Assembly (NCBI GenBank): GCA_037957365.1
Contig: JARHVA010004089.1
Coordinates: 156,001-220,000 of the forward strand
Reading direction: 5' to 3'
From: Torreya grandis
Taxonomy: Eukaryota; Streptophyta; Pinopsida; Cupressales; Taxaceae
Length of the DNA: 64,000 bases
Within the stretch, counting starts at the first letter, position 1; each line of letters starts with the position of its first letter. This document shows, one piece after another, positions 47,472-60,471 of this stretch. The position numbers and the translations under genes are program-made. Under the pieces are notes generated by a model. That model had not been told where the DNA came from. It saw only the letters and a list, made by a program, of their open reading frames with translations, and searched no databases.

Positions 47472-47486
47472 AAAAAAGGGGCAAAA
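47472..47486 (+). other. TatA polypurine tract
   Basis: AAAAAAGGGGCAAAA abuts the 3' LTR start TGTAGACAC: the primer for plus-strand synthesis. Confidence 0.9.
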
Positions 47487-49545
47487 TGTAGACACTAAAA
47501 AATTACATACTTACAATTTTTTATGACTAAATACCTTGAAACACCCTAAATACCCCTAAAACCTTTTTAATCCTCAAAAAACCCTCCTAACCTAGCCAAA
47601 TCACTATTATTCTAGTCACACAATATTATTCAAAATCACTATTTGAAATTACTATTCATCATAACTATTCACTATGGGACCCACTATCACTATTCATGAT
47701 GACATGACATGTGACATGTTAAATGACATGGTGAGTGACATGGAAAGTGACATCACATGTGATATGGCAAGTGACATGGCATGTGACATGGCAAGTGATA
47801 TGGCTTTATGTGGGACACTATACCCCACTTGGGACCCTTTCTTAAAGTGCTTAATGACCTCATTTAAGCATCACAAGGGCATCCCCTTGAAATATGGAAA
47901 ATTTCTCATTGAGGGGCCATCATTCAACATATATTTTTCCTTTGCACATGAAATTGGACCTTAAAATGAGATACCTACCTCCTCAAAGACAAAGGACACT
48001 CATTTATGGAATTTCTAACCCAAATGGAGGCTCACCAACCCAAATGGGAGAGTTTTCAACCCACACCTTAACTCATCCATGCACCACATGGAAAATGGTG
48101 CCACATTTAGTGTACCACCTCTTTAAGTGCTTTAATGAATAAAAATAAGGGTGGTAAAAAGTCTTCAATCTCATTCAAACCTATGTGCATGATTTCCATT
48201 CAAACTTGGATTCATGTGAAAAGTGGGAGACTTTCCAACCCACGTGGGAATCCCCACCAACCTCGCCTTGACTCATATATGCACCACATGGAAAATGGCA
48301 CCACATTTGGTGTTCCACTTCTTTAAGTGCTTGAATGAAGACAAATATAGGTGGTAAAAAGTTTATGGTCTCATTCAAACCCATGTGCATGATTTCCATT
48401 CAAACTTGGATTCATGTGTAAAGTAGGAGACTCACCAGCCCACATGGTAATCCTCACCCACCTCACCTTGAATAAATCATGCACCACATGGAAAATGGAA
48501 CCACACTTTTACTATTCTCTCTTTTGGCATGATTCTTCATAAAAATGCTATAAATACCCTACCTCTTCTTCACCTAAGGTTAAGTTAGAAGTTAGTATTT
48601 TGTTATTAAAAATTATGTTGTAGATTTGGAGGTATCATCAATTATGTCATAATGTTTAAGAGAAAGATCTCAAGAGATAAAAATCTACCAAAATTGATTC
48701 AAGTCTTCATCAACTATCAACAAGCCAATCTTCATCAACAAACATCTTTAAGCATTGAGGTAATCTTGTTGTTTAGTTATCTTAATTTCTTCATTCCTTT
48801 CCCTTTGGCCCTCTTATTTCACTTGCTTAATTAATCACCCTCTTGTCATTTTACCCTCTTATACATATCCATTTTCCATCTTGATTACCCTTTACCCCTT
48901 TGCCTTCTTGGTCTCATTCTGACCCTTTACCCCTTCGCCTTCTTGGCCTCATTGTGACTAGTTTCTCCTTTGCCTTCTTGGCCCTCTTTTTCACCATTTA
49001 TCCCTCTTATTTTCTTGAAAATATTTCTCATTAACATTCCAATAATTTCCTAACCCAAACCAAATCATTCTTTTTACTTTATCAAATCAATCCAAACTAT
49101 AAAACCACAACTTTATTTTAGCCAATTTTCAGCATTAGCACTATTTAAATTAGTTGCTTTATTTTAGCCATCCAAGCAAAACATTTAGTTTTATTAATTT
49201 ATTTTATTTTATTTGTTTTTCTTAGTTTTAGTTTGATATCATTTTATGAAAATATTTCTATTTTCATTCACCAACTTAAGTGTTTGAAGAAGGTGGATTA
49301 ACAGCCTCCTAAAAAGCTTTCACTTCTAGGATCTAGCTCACGCTAGGAAATCCACCCATCTACTTGTCTAACAAACAAGTTTATTTTAGTGTTTTCTTAT
49401 TTTTAGGTTATCCTCCCAAGCTAAAGAGGATATCTCTACAATCACTTGGATCCAACACATGCACTTTAATAGGTATTCTTCCACACCCTTCATAACTAGT
49501 TTCTAATTTTCATACTTAGGAAAAAGCAAAAATTAAATAGAAATA
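47487..49545 (+). mobile_element. TatA 3' LTR
   Basis: A 2059-bp counterpart of 29344-31457, starting TGTAGACACTA and ending GAAATA (TG...TA, one change from TG...CA). It keeps the 12-mer array (47698-47812), the triplicated 200-bp unit, TATAAATA at 48549-48556 and the 34-bp repeats. GAAGG follows at 49546-49550. Confidence 0.95.
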
Positions 49546-49550
49546 GAAGG
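49546..49550. repeat. Target site duplication of TatA, right
   Basis: GAAGG, identical to 29339-29343. Confidence 0.9.
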
Positions 49551-51215
49551 TTGTAAATATGTCATCATGACGAAAAAATACTAGATAACCACACAAGGGG
49601 GAAAAAAGTGACTTAAAATAGTACAAGGTGGACTGGGGCAATCCTATACAGCAAATAGAGATAGAAAAATACTTATAAATAGTATGGAGTTGATTGGGTC
49701 AATCTTATATAATGGATAGAGGTTGAACAAGATTTGTAAATAGTATAGGGTCGACTAGGTCAATCTTGTACAGTGAACAAAGGCTATAAATAGGGAAATT
49801 TCTTGTTTTGCCTATATTTTTGTTTCTACTCATAGATTTTACAAACCATAAAATGTGTTGGATTTGTGATGATGTAGAGAACACAAAAATGGAAGATGAT
49901 AAAGTTCATAGCAAGTTGTGAGTTTAAAAAATTAAAAAATTGTAATTACTGTAAAGAAGTAAAAATAGAAAGGAAACAAATAGTCAATTGGACTTATGCT
50001 AGCCAATCCAATTGAGGCACAAAAAACAAAACTTTTCACTAACGCTGGCTAATGTAAGTTTTTTCACATATATTAATCAAAGAAAAATCAATCAACTTGA
50101 AAAGTAAAGAGATAACTAATTGGTCAACCTGAATATTTATTAGACTATTAATATATGATTTTTAATGTGATTGGAAGTTGGCTATAAGCAAGGTACTAGA
50201 TAGCAATCTAAGGATGGTTTGAGGTAGTTTGGGCTAAAAAGGATTATAGTGAAAATTATATGGGCTTAGTATTGGGGCCTACCCCCTCACTTAACACACC
50301 ATAATAATAAGGGTGTTGGGTGCTTAGCCAAAATATACCATTTGCAATGCTTTATACTTCACTAGAGTATCAAGTCAGCTTCTTCCTAGGTGATAAAATC
50401 CAAGTAGGTTGACCTTCGATAGAAAAAATGTTAAAGTGCTTATTTGTGTTTATGTTATTTAGTTGTATGTGCATAAAATATAAATAATGAAACTAAGTGT
50501 TTAACTAAAAGCCCCTAATTAGACTATGTGAACTACTCTAAGCATGCAAGAAATAGGGAAAAAAAGTGTGAACTAATTATTAACATATAGAGATTAATTC
50601 TAACTTTGAAACAAGATTTAGTGTTAACACTATATGCAAAAAATACTAAATAGGGTCAATAGGGTCAAACTTGTATTATGAAAGCAAAGTCTAAAAATAA
50701 ATTAGGTCAGCAAGGTTGATCCAGTTATTTTGGATAGCACACAAAACATAGAATTGGGTCAGCACTATTGATCCAGTTAACTATGTAAGGGTAGTTTTGA
50801 AGATTGTAAACTATGAAATAAAGACAAAAAACAAAGAAACAAAGAGGTAGAAATGAACCTTAGTGGATTAGAGATGAAATGAAAAAAGATTACTGATGTA
50901 GAACTTTGAAGTATGTCTGAGAAACCTATAAACTGGGTTGATAGTATCAATCAAGTTATACAGGGACCTATTAAAAAGTGATGAAATTATAAGGGGTCAA
51001 TTTGGTTGACCTAGTAGGCTAAATTAGGTGTCTAAAAGGATAGAAACCTATACTAGGTCAACTAGGTCGATCTATTTGCTTATTCCTAAAAACCGACACA
51101 CAAATAGAAAAATAGTTGGGTCGATAAAATCAATCTAGTATGTCAAAATATATGATAAAAATGATGATCAAAAGAATGAAATAAGTGAAATAAATCCTAC
51201 AATGGTTAATTTCAT
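49551..51215 (-). mobile_element. Gag start and 5' leader of M1
   Basis: 49563-49568 holds the ATG pair of the interrupted gag (complement CATCAT), matching M2 at 63435-63440; CTAGATAACCACAC follows in both copies. The leader beyond it is longer than in M2 (1.6 kb against 0.5 kb) and is dotted with GGTCGAC/GGTCAAC motifs, for example near 50645, 50700, 50755, 50935, 51000, 51055 and 51118. Confidence 0.7.
49620..49802. repeat. Three 61-bp tandem repeats in the M1 leader
   Basis: Units at 49620, 49681 and 49742, exactly 61 bases apart, each containing TATAGGGTCGACTAGGTCAA or a variant followed by ATCTTGTACA. The motif is related to the left-end array. Confidence 0.85.
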
Positions 51216-51230
51216 ATGGGTTCACTAGAA
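51216..51230 (-). other. M1 primer-binding-site remnant
   Basis: The minus strand reads TTCTAGTGAACCCAT right after the LTR end GCATACA. M2 has ATTTTGGTGAACTTG at the same place (63930-63944). Confidence 0.55.
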
Positions 51231-52429
51231 TGTATGCAATCATAAATGCATCATGTCTATAAATCAATCCTAGCTCAAAGAAGATAGAGCATACCTACAT
51301 TTTCAATTGGGGATACACTTGTTAAGAGGGAGCATGACCAATATAGGGATCTGTTAGACTCAATTAAAGGATCACTTATCACAACACATCATGCTAGGAA
51401 GGGTTCCAAAGCCTACAATCTAACACAATCGCACAACAACCCTAATGGAGTCCTAAGGTTAAAAACATTCACTTATTCTAATAATAGGAAATTAAATCTA
51501 ATCTAGTGCACACCAAATCTTGTGGCACAAAGTGGGGGTTAGAAACAATAAAACAACCAAACTAAACATGTATTGGAATACATATAATCATGTAAATGTA
51601 TATATAATCTTAATATATGAGAGAAGATTATAAATGCATTATCTATCTACTCTTATAAAGGAGAAATAAAATTAAGAATACTTACCTTTGAAGATGAACC
51701 CATTGATCCTCAATTTCTCCCTTGGCCAAGGTGCTTTGCAAGAGATTGTTTTGGTATGTAAGGATAATGAAGATAAATCATCTCTAGGCTACACAACCTA
51801 TCGAAGCATCTAAAAGACTTCTCCATAAGACAAGATCCATATCTCCAAATAAAGTATGAAACCCTAAGCTTTATTCCTCAAGTATAATGGTCAATAAGTA
51901 GGTATTCATTCATACTTCTTCACTAATAATTATTCTCTCATGAAATGGTGGGAAATGAAATTATATATATACATGGATCTTACTCTAAATCCTCTTTAAA
52001 ATGTTAGTTGTATAGGATCGACCCAATTGACCCAACTTGTTTTTAGGTATAATTCACTAAGTCTGAGTTAGGTCAGCTAAAAGGCTAACAAGCTAAGAAA
52101 GTGAAAAATACCCCTAAATTGTATTAGGTTAACCTAGTCAACCTAAGACATCCAAATAACCAAAAGGGTGTTAATGTAAGAAAATAAGGGATGGAAAGAG
52201 GAAAAGACTAGAATAGGTAAGACTAAGAATAATAAGCTTAGGGTAAATGGTTTTAGGAGATAAGTGTGTATATGGTAAGTGGCAAAAGGGACAACAATCT
52301 TACAAAGCACCAATGGTCTACCCACCCCTTTCTTAGTGCACCCCTTAAATCATGTACTCAAAGAGATTGAGACTCGATAGGTTCCTATAAGATACAAAGT
52401 GTTAGTAATCAATAAAATTTTGAAAATAT
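51231..52429 (-). mobile_element. M-family LTR, copy 3, lower part (shared by M1 and M2)
   Basis: Starts TGTATGCAAT and follows copies 1 and 2 through the promoter (TATATATA 51962-51969). It is the 5' LTR of M1 and, with 59527-60471, the 3' LTR of M2. R3 interrupts it. Compared with copy 1, about 400 bases (23265-23670 equivalent) are missing at the R3 junction. Confidence 0.8.
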
Positions 52430-54432
52430 TGTGTATATAGTTCTCACTTGAGTGAATGATCAAATGATTTGTAAAAGCTTTGAAGGACCAGACCATCATA
52501 GGATGTCATGAATAAATGGACTGATCAACTCATTTATGCATTTTATAAGTATACTCAAGAAGCCTCTCAAGCCCAAAAGATTGCATGGACATGAATTTCT
52601 TCATGCGAAGATCATCCTCTAAAAATTGTGTGTCTTGATGAGCTTACTATCTCAAGATATAAGCCTTCAAAGTTAGACTTAAAATATGAGACATGCACAA
52701 GGACATCAAGTTTTAGCTACAAAAAATAGTCATTTAGATTCAAAATATAAGATCAATGGTTGGCATTAAATCATATCAAAAATCCAATGGTGAGTTATAA
52801 TATGACAGTGTTAGGGGGTCCCAAATATCTAATGAAGTGTATTTGATCATGCATCAAATATCAATGGTGAGTATCAAGTTAAAAGGTTAGCATGAACATA
52901 CAGATGACAAGTGTCAATATCTCAAGTACCTGAACAAAGATTCAATGGTGCATGCTAACTGACAAAGTTAATGGGTCCAAGCAGATCGATGGTATATGAT
53001 CAACCTTAAAAAAGTATATCAATGGTGAGCAATGGGTCAAAAGGTCATCAAATCTTGAACATGAATGCATGGGTTATAAGTGTCTCAACCACATCAATTG
53101 GCAAGATATTTATTGCTCGCATTCATTTTTATAGATGGATATATATGGTGTACATGAGGTCAAGGAGTCAAAGAGCTGACAACAAGATCCTACAAAATGA
53201 ATGGGGAGCTAATAGTTGGCATAATTTGAGAAGGCCCAGATCAAGAACAAGGGCCAATATATAAAGTTGAAAGCTAAGGACTTTATAAAGGGAAATTATG
53301 ACTGAGGTTGAATCAGATTAAATGTTTCAAAGGGTTACCATAAAGGTAGACATGTTAGATTCATTACCAAAATTAGCAGCATGATTAATGCCCGTTTTCC
53401 CCATCCTTGCATACCAAGATGAACTAATGAGGACCAATCAACACTAAAAAAAGATCTTAACAGATTGATCTAGCTATTATAACTCATTCAATGCTGGAAG
53501 AAGATTTCTAATGATTTGATCCTACCATTGTAACTATAAGAAGCATCAATGCAAGATAGAAATAGATTGAAAGGGACTGATGAACTTTTTATGGCCACTT
53601 TCTAGAAGTAATCTCAGGCATTATGATCTATTCTAATGTCATCAATATTAGAATGATCTAAATCTTAGTCATTATGCTTCCTTCTCCATCCTTCTACACA
53701 TGATCCTTGTCCCTCTCATCCCTTCTACTATAAATACAAGCTTCTAAGCCTTGAAATGCATCCCTCTTTTGGGCCTTACTATAGACTCTACCAAGATTTA
53801 GCTTTGTAACCTATTGAGATGAATAGATGATTGTTTCAAATTTCATTATTCTAGTATAATGTGTTCATGTTAGTTTGATTTGCATATGTGGTAGAAATAT
53901 CTCCCTTGGTAAGTCCTAATCTCACATAGCCACTAGTTCATCTTGTTATGCAGGTCATGTTTAGTGTTTAATATCATTTGATTGAAGCTAGCATGTGGAT
54001 TTATTGATTGATTAGAACCTTGAATCAGGCCTCTCCATCACTTCCCTCAAGTTTGATAACTTGGTGAACCTCTACATGAAATATTAATGCATAATAGACA
54101 TTTAGAGTTGTAGATTCAGTCTTTTGCTTATTTCATTAGTGTTTTTAAAAGTACAAGTATAGTAGATGAACAATCAATTTAGGTGCATCACCAACATTAT
54201 GTTAGGGTTTCCATTTCAATTATCTTTTTCTCCCTTTTCACTCCAATAATTAATAGGTTTTAGTGGAAATGAGATAAATGATGAATCAGAAGAGCTATCC
54301 TTTTTTAAAATCCCAAAGGTCCAACCCAAGTCTAGGTAACCCACAGTCGAGGGTCATTCCCATGTTAGAATAGATTTGGGTAGAGGACTTGAACACTCCT
54401 TTGCTCATCTAGGGTGCAATATACCTCCAATA
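52430..54432 (+). mobile_element. R3 5' LTR
   Basis: Direct repeat of 57528-59526, starting around TGTGTATATAG/TGAGAATAG and ending CCTCCAATA. TATAAATA is at 53729-53736, followed by CAAGCTTCTAAGCCTTGAAA. The left edge blends into the M LTR, and the first ~45 bases seen at the 3' copy may have been deleted. Confidence 0.85.
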
Positions 54433-54455
54433 GTTCTATCACACCTGATGGGACC
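54433..54455 (+). other. R3 primer-binding site
   Basis: GTTCTATCACACC then TGATGGGACC, which parallels the usual Tat site (TTCTGGCGCCC...TGGGGCC) with decay. Confidence 0.65.
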
Positions 54456-54631
54456 AAGATCTAAAAGAGTGAAAATATTTTTGATGTGTCTTTCCTCTAA
54501 TCATCTTTTGGAAACAAGTAAGTTAGCACCAATGGTGACTCCAAATCAAAGCCTATGGTTGTAATCAGCCCATATATGTCTCATTGAAGATTTTAATTAT
54601 TTATTTCATCTCATTTGGCATTTGAGGTTAA

Positions 54632-57120
54632 TATGAATAGCTATGGTGAATACCCCTATCAACCACACCATGATCATCACTAGCATTATGAGGACCTATA
54701 TAAGTCATACATGCAAGAATACTATCATGATCCTACTTGTAAACAGCTAACAAATCATAATATTGTTCCTTTCCAATATTATGATGAGACCCCTTATTAC
54801 TAAGATAATCAAGCCTTCTATGAGTCTCATCTACCCCATCTACATCTTGGTTACCATCATGGTCAGTCATGGTAGTAGCATGAAATTCTTAAATAGCCTA
54901 CCCATACCCCAACCCATTCCATATATAGCCTTAAAAAATCTCTATTAGATCAAAAGAATAATATGATAAACATTGATACATTGAAGGGGTATGGGTAGGA
55001 AATTCCAAAACATGTCATTAGAAGGGTTGGGACTTCAGTACAATAGGCAAAGGAGGAATGGATGTCTTTTATTATGAGAGGTTATTCTAGAACTAGTAAT
55101 GACATGCTTGACATAGATAGACTCATCTCCAAGATTGAGGAGAAGTTGGGATCCCATGAAGAGCATCAAACACCCCATCACCCACTTTGCCTTTCTTTAT
55201 TCATTCCATGCTAACCTCATTTTAATATTCCCATCACCACTCATAAGCCCTCACCAAATGAGTTTCAAAGCCATCATGGTTCCCCCCAACCCCTCTCAAC
55301 CTTTCCCTCATTGAAATTTGTCCAAGGGAGAGTCTAGGAAGAAAGGCAAATTTGTGTTAAAGGATTTATCCATCATGATTAATTAAGGTGTGATTTTAAA
55401 GCCTCCCTTACCATTAAAATTGAAGCTATAGATAAACATTTATACTAGACATTGGCAGCTTAAAAGGCAACATCACATTAATTATACATGCCTCCTTTCA
55501 TCCCTTAAGCCACAATGCACTCTATGTAGGAAAATCATGAACCCAAATTCCCATCTTAGAACCAAATCATGTAGTTAAGCAAATCCAAAGTCATTCAATC
55601 CCCATCCTCCCATCCTCAGGAGTCTAAGTCATTTCTATCTTGTAAATCCATCCAAATTTGTATGCAAAATGAGGAGGACATGACTATTGTAGATAAATAG
55701 TTGGACCAAAGAGATGTCACATATATCTCATCTCTCTTGGATTCATCCCAATAATATCCTATGCCTCTCCTTGAAGAGGTAAGTAGTGAACTCCATGTTG
55801 AACTCATAACTGATAATGATAAATTGTCAGATTCAAAGGAAGATCTCATAATTAGGACACAAATGGGCAAGGGCAAGCATGTTTTAGTATTTCAAGATGC
55901 AAATATAGAGGAATTCAAAAAAGAAGCTAAGGTAGAGGTTGACATAAAAGTATAAGAATAAGTACCTCAAGAGGAATCTACTCCATTGATAGTTCTCAAT
56001 TTCATGACTTCCTCCCCTAAAGAGTAGTCCATGAAGGTACCAAGTTTCACACTAATACCCACTATTCCTCATGAAACATATCCATCCCAAACTTGGAAAC
56101 CTTCATGGGTTATGCACCCAAATCATGTGATGCCTAGCCTTTGTCATAAGGATCATATTATGCCTAATCCATCTAATTAAGCAAAGGAGGTGGAAAAGGT
56201 CAAGAAGTTTAAGGTTCTAAGCTTCATGAGCTTCCTCTATGGAGAGATTACCAAAATAATTCAAGTTATATCAGAAGTGGAGCTAGTTTACATTTTTTCC
56301 TTTCACACTCAAGAAGAGGAGCATCTCATGTGGGAACTAGAGCAAGAAATTGTTGATTCAAATGAGCTCCAAGAAGAATGTGTTGAGGAGGATGCAAGTG
56401 TCTACAAAGAGGAGATTGATATGGGTATCCCTCTTAGATGTGAAAGAGGTAATTCTACATTCAAGGATCAATGAGCAAAGTTTCCATATGATGTAGAGGA
56501 TGAGGAAATGGATATAATGGCTGAATAAATTGATAAATTTATAGGGTAGACAAAGGCTACCAACCAGTTAAAAGGCTAATTGGAGGACTTTTTTTAAAGT
56601 TTTGGGAGCAAGATATGCTCTTCTTGGAGAGGACTATGGTCTAATTTTAGCCAATGAGAGTAGCCTTATTAAGCAAATCAAAGAACATGGAGTTGGAAAT
56701 CCTTCAATATTACCACCTTAAGAGTTCATTGTAAACATGAATTTATTTCGGATATTTATAATGGGATATCATCCCCTTGGTGAGCCTACAGACATGGGCA
56801 TGCTTCTAAAAGGTAATACAAGTCTATTTTATGCTCAACCTTGTTAACCAAATTATGAAGGAATGGAGCTTGAATCTAAGCTAAGGGATGCTAGTAGGAT
56901 TGACATTACTAGAGGGTGTTCTTTAAGGTGCCTATTTTAGTTGGAGATTGGAAAAAAGGAAGATCCACTAAGTGGGTATGTATACATTAGAGGTTACTTT
57001 TCTCTTACTATTCAACATGTGAGCATGCCAAAAGAGTTGGCAAAGAAGAGACTTTTCCTCAACCACCAAGATTATAAGGGAGCATGAGATATCTCATTAT
57101 CCATCTCATCATGGAAGTGA
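54632..57120 (+). pseudogene. Unrecognised R3 coding region
   Basis: An ATG at 54632 opens a Tyr/His-rich N-terminus (MNSYGEYPYQPHHDHH, YKSYMQEYYHDPTC), which suits a Gag-like start. Open pieces follow: 55761-55955 (EEVSSELHVELITDNDKLSD) and 56190-56474, which ends in an acidic stretch (EEEHLMWELEQEIVDSNELQ, EECVEEDASVYKEEID). A last coherent frame holds LGARYALLGEDYGLILANES near 56610 and SGYVYIRGYFSLTIQHVSMP near 56970. I find no knuckle, protease, RT or integrase motif. About fifteen stops interrupt it. It could be a Gag variant or an unrelated protein carried by a non-autonomous element. Confidence 0.5.
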
Positions 57121-57527
57121 ACTTGGAAATTTTCCTTTTGATCTAGGTAGATCATACTTTATCTTGGTTAGTTAGTTTCTTTTATACATAATTTGTTGTT
57201 TGTTCTCCTCCAAGAGTTGTCTTAGCACATTAGTTTATTTTATCTTGTTTTATTTAGGTTAGTTTCCCTTATGTTATATGTTCCCTTCAATAAGTTCCTT
57301 AGTAACTTTGTTTTGTTTTGTTCCTTTGGTCCTTGTTTGTTTCAAGAGAGAGTTATCTAGATGTTGGCAGCTAGTTTAGATCAATATGTTGAATGAGAGA
57401 GGAGACTCCATGCCTAATGGACTAGTCAAGACAAATGGTCTAGGTTCTCAAGCATAGCAAGCATTCTTCCCTATGAGTCACTAGAAATATTGGCCCATAT
57501 ACCAAGATTTTTCCTAGATTGAATAGA

Positions 57528-59526
57528 TGAGAATAGTTCCCTCTTCAGTGAATGATCAAATGACATGTATAAGCTTTAAAGGACCAGACCATCATAGGGT
57601 GTCATAAATAAATGGACTGGTCAGCTCATTTGTTCATTTTATAAGTATGCTCAAGAATCCTCTCAAACCCAAAATATTTCATGGACATGAAGTTTTCCAT
57701 GCCAAGATCATCCTCTACAATTTTTGTGTCTTGATGAGCTTGTTATCTCAAGATATAAGCCTTCAAAGTTAGACTTATAGAATGAGACATACATGGGGAC
57801 ATCAAGTTTTAGCTATGACAAATATCTATTTGGATTCAAATATAAGACCAACAGTCAGCATTCAATCATATTGAAGATCTAATGCCAAGCAAAAATATGA
57901 TAGTGTTAGTGCTTCCCAAGGATCTAATGAAGAGCATTTGATCATGCATCAAACATCAACAATGAGCATTAAGTCAAAAGTTTAGCATGAATACATGGAT
58001 GATAAGTGTCAAGATCTTAGGTACCTAAACAAAGATCCAATGGTACATGGTGATTGACAAGGATAGTGGGTCCAAGCATATTGGCAATGCATGATCAACC
58101 ATACAAAAGCATATCAATGATAAGTGATGGGTTAAAAGGTGAGTAAGACTTGAAGATGAATGTACAGGTGACAAGTGTCTCAACCATATCAACTATCAGG
58201 AGATATATGGATCACATTCATTTGTATAAAGTGAGATCTATGGTGTACATGAGGTCAAGAAGTTAAAGAGCCAATAGTAGGATCCTACATAACAATGGGG
58301 GAACTAAGAGTTGGCTTAATTTGAGAAGGCCTAGATCAAGATCAAGGGCCAATATCAAAATTTAAAAGCCAATAACTTCATAAAGGTAAATTTTGATTGA
58401 GGTCAAACCAAAATAAATCTTTTAAAGGGTTACCACAGAGACAGACACATTAGATTCTTCACCAAAGCTAGCAGGATGATTAACACCCCTTTTCTCCATC
58501 CTTACACACTAAGACAAACTATGAGGAGCAATCAACATTGGAAAAAGATATTAATATATTGATCTAGATTTTGTAATTGATTCAATTCTAGAATAATATT
58601 TCTAACAATTTGATCCCATCATTGTAACTATAAGGAGCATCAATGCAATCCAGAAAAAGATTGAAAGGGACTGATGAAGTTGTTATGCCCTCCTTCCACA
58701 AGTGATCCTAGGTATTATGATTTGTTTTAATGGCATCAACATTTAAATAATTGAAATCATGGTCATTATGCTCCTTTATCCATCCTTCTACACATGATCC
58801 TCATCTCTCTCATCCCTTCGACTATAAATATAGCCTTTTAAGTCTTGAAATGCATCCCTCTCTTGGGCATGACTAGACTCTACCAAGATTGAGCTTTTTA
58901 ATTTATTGAGATGAATAGATGACTATTTTAGATTTTATTGTTCTGGTATAGGGTGTTCATGTTAGTTTGATTTGCATATGTGGTAGAAATCTCTCCATTA
59001 TCAAGCCTTGATCTCACCTAGCTACTAGTTCATATTATTATACAGGTCATGTTTAATGTTTAATGTTATTTTATTGAAGCTAGCATGTAGATACATTGAC
59101 TAGTTAGTGCCTTGAATCAGGCCTCTCCATCACTTTCCTCAAGTTTGATCACTTGGTGAACCTTTATATGAAATATTGATGCATAATAGACATTTGGAGT
59201 TATAGATTTAATTTTTTGTTTATTTCATTAGTGTTTTAAGAAGTCCAAGTCGAGTGGATGAATAATCAATTTACGTGCATCACCAACATTAACTTAGGTT
59301 TTCCCATTAGATTATATTTCTCTCCCTTTTCACCCCAATAATTAGTAAGTTTTAGTGTAAATGAGCTAAATGATGCATTAGAGGAGCTAGCCTCATTAAA
59401 AATACTAGAGGTCTGACCCAAGTTTAGGTACTCCATAGCCTAGGGTCATTTCCATGTTGGACTAGATTTGGGTAGAGGACCTGAATACTCCTTTACTCAA
59501 CTAGGGTGTGATCTAAACCTCTAACA
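57528..59526 (+). mobile_element. R3 3' LTR
   Basis: Counterpart of 52430-54432, ending CTCTAACA, with TATAAATA at 58823-58830. The true start may lie up to 50 bases earlier (near 57478), because 57482-57520 recurs at 23862-23900 outside any R3 interior. No clear polypurine tract is next to it. Confidence 0.85.
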
Positions 59527-60471
59527 CATACTAAATCACATTGAGAAACATGTAAAATTGAAATGTAAAATAAAGAATGTATGGCATACTAAATCACGTT
59601 GGGAAGTATGTAAAACATGAATGATAAATGAAATATTAATGCAAGAAAACTCTAACAAAGATATGTAAGTACATGAAAAGTAACCCAATGTAAGATAGGC
59701 ATGTATAATAAAACATAAGGAAAAATATGAATGATTGAAAATGAAATTTAAATCAAGATGTAATACAAGTATGTCAAATGAAGATGAATAAAGCATAAAT
59801 AAATGAAATACAAATGTTAGTCAAGATGTAAGACAAACATGAATAAGTCATACATAAAGATAAACATGTAAGAATTCTAAATGTCATATGTATGATAAGT
59901 GAAGTCTATAAAACAAAACAAAAAGTCAAACAAGAATATGATGGATAAGTGAAAATCAAAATCTCTAAAGGATAAAAACTCAAACTTAGTGCTTGGTCTA
60001 AGATACAATGTAAGAAAACACAACCACCTAATGACATGATTAATATGATATGAGATGGCATGGTAAATAAATTATGTAAGGGTGTTTTTGAGGAAGGCCT
60101 GTTCCTATCCAAGGTCTTACAATGCAACTCACAAACTATAAACCAAGAGGTGTAATAGGGTAGATGTGATCAAGAATGTGATCAACTAAAAGCAATATCC
60201 AATAAGGGGAATATAAGGAAAATATGATATAAATAAGGAATGTGAGGCACCATGTGAGTGATGTGAACATCCTTATAAAGAATGAGACACACTAGGCAAA
60301 TGAGAAAGGCTAAGAACTATCAACACCAAGGACTTAGGACATTTTGACAAATGAACACAAATATTGGGCTAACAAGTGAAGTACATAGATCAACCCATGA
60401 AGGCTATATGTATGAAAATTAAAATGGACCTACCTTCCTTTAACTTTTTTTTTGGATTTTAACTCTTTTGG
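59527..60471 (-). mobile_element. M-family LTR, copy 3, upper part
   Basis: Resumes in the minisatellite (CATACTAAATCAC) and continues parallel to 25570-26525. Landmarks include ATGCAAGAAAACTCTAACAA and GAAGGCTATATGTATGAAAA. The upper edge is set at a pyrimidine run (60472-60493) whose complement may be the polypurine tract. Confidence 0.6.
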
